DNA of 64,000 nucleotides, taken from positions 1-64,000 of the forward strand of contig CASGCS010000019.1 of NCBI GenBank assembly GCA_949300025.1, written 5' to 3'. Below are positions 62,167 to 64,000 of the stretch, in pieces (position 1 is the stretch's first letter; every line of letters starts with the position of its first letter). The notes under the pieces are model-generated. The model was given only the letters and a program-made list of their open reading frames with translations. It was not told the DNA's origin and did no database searches. This DNA is from an uncultured bacterium (lineage in GTDB: Bacteria; Bacteroidota; Bacteroidia; Bacteroidales; UBA932). The translations under genes were made by a program, and so were the position numbers.

Positions 62167-62255
62167 TTTCTTACAATTTAAAATAATACATTAGTATTAC
62201 TTAGTGCCAAATCACTGATTCCCAGTATTATAGCCGTAACGGAGCCATAATTGCG
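62167..62255 (-). other. Structured leader of the rplP operon
   Basis: The leader between the predicted start (about 62255) and rplP holds three potential hairpins, all read on the minus strand. The first is a 5'-terminal 9-bp stem at plus 62227-62251 (ATTATGGCT with two G-U pairs). The second is a short ACTG/CAGT stem that competes with an AGTG/CACT stem around plus 62202-62228. The third is TAATAC/GTATTA at 62184-62199, followed by TTTT. The arrangement resembles an attenuator or protein-binding leader, but no known r-protein target was recognised. Confidence 0.4.
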
Positions 62256-62260
62256 GGTTG

Positions 62261-62290
62261 CAAAGATACACAAAATATTTAACATGCAAA
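62261..62290 (-). promoter_or_regulatory. Promoter of the rplP-rplQ cluster (TTTG-N18-TATCTTTG)
   Basis: On the minus strand TTTG (plus 62287-62290) precedes TATCTTTG (plus 62261-62268) by 18 nt. Both boxes are exact, and spacing is one short of the rrn promoter. It is one of the strongest promoters here, consistent with driving 22 genes. Confidence 0.8.
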
Positions 62291-62320
62291 TATTTTTTGC
62301 TCCTCAATCAACATTTTGGC

Positions 62321-62349
62321 AAAAAAAAATGGCGGACAAACCCGCCATT
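62321..62349 (-). terminator. Terminator of the dipeptidase gene
   Basis: On the minus strand AATGGCGG (plus 62342-62349) pairs with CCGCCATT (plus 62328-62335) around a 6-nt loop, followed by a run of T. It lies about 54 nt beyond the dipeptidase stop and separates it from the rplP promoter, so the ribosomal cluster does not depend on read-through. Confidence 0.9.
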
Positions 62350-62402
62350 TTCACTCGCTTACAAAAACGGAACTCCGCCATGAAGTCTCGTTTTGGATTT
62401 CT

Positions 62403-63497
62403 CTATTCTCCTCTCAGTTCTTCTGAAATTTTCTCCACCTGTCTGAGCAGCCGCAGGAAGTTGCCGCCCCAGAACATCTTTATCTCGTCATGCGTGTAAC
62501 CACGGCGAAGCATCTCCACCGTAATGTTCTTCATGTCACCTGCATTTCTGAGGTCCACAAGTCCGCCGCCGCCGTCAAAATCTGTTCCTATACCCACATG
62601 CTCTATTCCGACCAGATTCCTGACATAGTCAACATGGTCCACGAATGTCTTGACTGTCGCTTTTTTAGGAGCTGTCGCTGAGAGGAAGTACTTTTCAGCG
62701 GCAACCTGAACAAGCCCTCCGTGTCCGGCAATGGCCCTTATCTCGTCGTCCCACAGGTTGCGGGCATGATTTCTGAGTTTTCTTACAGCAGAGTGCGACG
62801 CAATGACAGGAGCCTTGCTCTTTTCAATTACATCGAACAAGGTCGATGTGGAGGTGTGGGAAAGGTCTATTATCATGCCCAGCTCGTTCATCCTTGCAAC
62901 GACCTGCTCCCCAAACGGAGAGAGACCGTTCCATTCAGCCACACTGTCGCGTGACGCATCGCATATATCGTTATTGTAATTATGAGAGAGAGTAATGGCC
63001 CTCACCCCCATGTCGTAGAACATGTCGAGATTCGACAGGTCCTTTCCAATGGCATAGCCGTTCTCTATTGAAAACATCACTATCCGTTTGCCCTGCGCCT
63101 TATATTTCAAAAAATCTTCAGAATCGAAAGCCTGTGCCGCAACATTGCTGTTGCTGTCGAGATGCTTGCCGAACAAAAGAAATTCGTTTTTTACATAATC
63201 GACCGCCTTTTGCAAAGATTGTGCATCACGCGGCCCCTGCTCAATATAGACCGCAAAAAGTGCTGCATCCAGTCCGCCCTTCTCCATAAGCGGGAAGGTG
63301 ACCTGCCCTTTTTCCACACCGTAATCGTCTTCGGGATGGTTGGTGCATACCGGAGTGTCGATATGGGTATCTATGGTAAACATGACTTTATGCAGGCTGT
63401 CTGCCTCATGCTGCAGCCTTGCTTCATCCTGCTGCGCGGAAAGTCTGAAATTAAACGAGAAGAGAAGCACAGCGATAATCAACAGTTCTTTTTTCAT
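62403..63497 (-). CDS. Secreted membrane dipeptidase (peptidase M19)
   Basis: Starting at ATG 63497 (MKKELLIIAV) gives 364 residues with a signal peptide (about 1-22, ending in RLSAQQ). ATG 63515 would only lengthen the N-terminus. It has the renal dipeptidase fold with the metal ligands HIDTPV (H-x-D), ALFAVYIEQG, DLSHTS and ASHSAVRKL, and the GTDFDGGGG loop. M19 enzymes hydrolyse a range of dipeptides, including those with a D-residue. The gene lies 14 nt after a glutamate symporter gene, so import and dipeptide hydrolysis are linked. Confidence 0.94.
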   Translation of the reverse strand: MKKELLIIAVLLFSFNFRLSAQQDEARLQHEADSLHKVMFTIDTHIDTPVCTNHPEDDYGVEKGQVTFPLMEKGGLDAALFAVYIEQGPRDAQSLQKAVDYVKNEFLLFGKHLDSNSNVAAQAFDSEDFLKYKAQGKRIVMFSIENGYAIGKDLSNLDMFYDMGVRAITLSHNYNNDICDASRDSVAEWNGLSPFGEQVVARMNELGMIIDLSHTSTSTLFDVIEKSKAPVIASHSAVRKLRNHARNLWDDEIRAIAGHGGLVQVAAEKYFLSATAPKKATVKTFVDHVDYVRNLVGIEHVGIGTDFDGGGGLVDLRNAGDMKNITVEMLRRGYTHDEIKMFWGGNFLRLLRQVEKISEELRGE

Positions 63498-63511
63498 TGT
63501 ATCAGGTTTTA

Positions 63512-64000
63512 TCATTTCTTTTTAATCCACCAGCCCATCTTAAAGGCAATCAGCAAAATCAGCAGCGAGACAAGAAGGCATCCCAGCATCAGCCAGGCTC
63601 CGTATCCGCTGACAAACAATATCGGCACAAAGGTAATCAGCAATATCTCTACCGGAGCGATAGGCAGATACGCAAGGGCATAATCATCCATGGCCTTGCT
63701 GGCCATTTTCGGGTCCACTATCCTAATGAGCGCTATGCCCATAGCCATGGTCCCGGTCCACCAGCCCCACGCGAAAATCGAGCGCTCGAACCAATATGTC
63801 CTGGAGAGATGGCGTCCGAGAAAGAAAGTTATAATCCACACTATTACAGTTCCAACAACTATAAGCACAACCAGAGGAAGGGCATATTTTACAACCACCT
63901 CAAGTTTTATCGACGCCACTCCGAAAGCCACAAGCAAATCTGTAAAGAAACTGCTCAGCCTCTGTGTGGTTTCGGGGCATATATATTCCGACGCGTTCAC
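63512..64000 (-). CDS. Sodium/glutamate symporter GltS, C-terminal part (partial)
   Basis: About 162 residues of an integral membrane protein reach the right edge, so the N-terminus is missing. The fragment has four or five TM helices and the family segment WGWWTGTMAMGIALIRIVDP, which matches the glutamate:Na+ symporter family. The end (GWWIKKK) is short and basic. It would supply glutamate to the cell and is co-oriented with the dipeptidase. Confidence 0.88.
   Translation of the reverse strand: MNASEYICPETTQRLSSFFTDLLVAFGVASIKLEVVVKYALPLVVLIVVGTVIVWIITFFLGRHLSRTYWFERSIFAWGWWTGTMAMGIALIRIVDPKMASKAMDDYALAYLPIAPVEILLITFVPILFVSGYGAWLMLGCLLVSLLILLIAFKMGWWIKKK

Noticed and set aside
62167..62402. 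Assembly chimera at the start of the ribosomal cluster.
   Set aside because: The junction contains a clean terminator, a spacer and an exact promoter in the right order, which is unlikely at a random join. It is kept as an open check and not as a conclusion.
1..64000. CRISPR array, prophage, insertion sequence or defence island.
   Set aside because: No short regularly spaced repeats, transposase, integrase, restriction or toxin-antitoxin gene was recognised anywhere in the window. The only repeats found are the pair at 44 kb.

Overview
The window comes from a Bacteroidota chromosome, almost certainly a member of the order Bacteroidales. The evidence is the 5' end of a Bacteroidales-type 16S gene at the left edge, an rnf operon with rseC, two LptF/LptG permeases, an IMPDH - periplasmic foldase - OstA cluster, a GSCFA protein, a Bacteroidota-style Tgt, and promoters of the Bacteroidota form TTTG-N18/19-TAnnTTTG in place of E. 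coli -35/-10 boxes. The 16S segment reminded me of Rikenellaceae, but that is memory and not a placement. This is mostly core genome: I see no prophage, insertion sequence, CRISPR array, integrase or defence island.

Layout. 0-4 kb (minus): a TrmH-type methylase, a large secreted zinc protease, MscL and a small BFD-like [2Fe-2S] protein, running into an rrn operon whose promoter is a textbook match. 4-9 kb: glyA, pnp, rpsO and a YgjP-type metallohydrolase. 9-12 kb (minus): an envelope/murein-peptide cassette (lipoprotein NlpC/P60 endopeptidase, dipeptide epimerase, small helical protein). 12-19 kb (plus): a YhcH-family protein and a radical SAM protein, then guaB, two SurA-like periplasmic proteins and an OstA/LptA-like protein. 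19-25 kb: tRNA-Pro(CGG), radA, two PepSY-like secreted proteins, a serine hydrolase and a secreted C26 amidase.

25-38 kb is one uninterrupted minus-strand run of 16 genes: two M23 endopeptidase-like membrane proteins, a MerR regulator, a Nif3-like protein, a zinc-ribbon coiled-coil protein, a class-III aminotransferase, DnaB, a DUF3108 protein, RseC, RnfBCDGEA and a TPR protein. 38-44 kb (plus): alaS, lptF, fmt and thiamine pyrophosphokinase. The convergent gap at 44.0-44.4 kb holds a duplicated 123-bp repeat, one copy of which is part of a fold-back element with roughly 22-bp arms. 44-51 kb: a nucleoside transporter, a bifunctional nuclease, tgt, lptG, an SDR-type threonine dehydrogenase, queG and a GSCFA protein.

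51.5-62.2 kb (minus) is a ribosomal cluster from rplP to rplQ, including secY, map, infA and rpoA. Unusually, it begins at rplP: rpsC, rplV and the rest of the S10 block are not upstream. A promoter, a short structured leader and a terminated dipeptidase gene stand there instead. The right edge holds the secreted dipeptidase and the C-terminal part of a GltS-type glutamate symporter.

No complete undescribed system stands out. The most interesting items are the fold-back repeat at 44 kb, the split ribosomal cluster with its leader, a Tgt lacking its zinc cysteines, the three-unit PepSY-like lipoprotein, recurrent dyads on promoter -7 boxes, and terminators embedded in the 3' ends of convergent genes.
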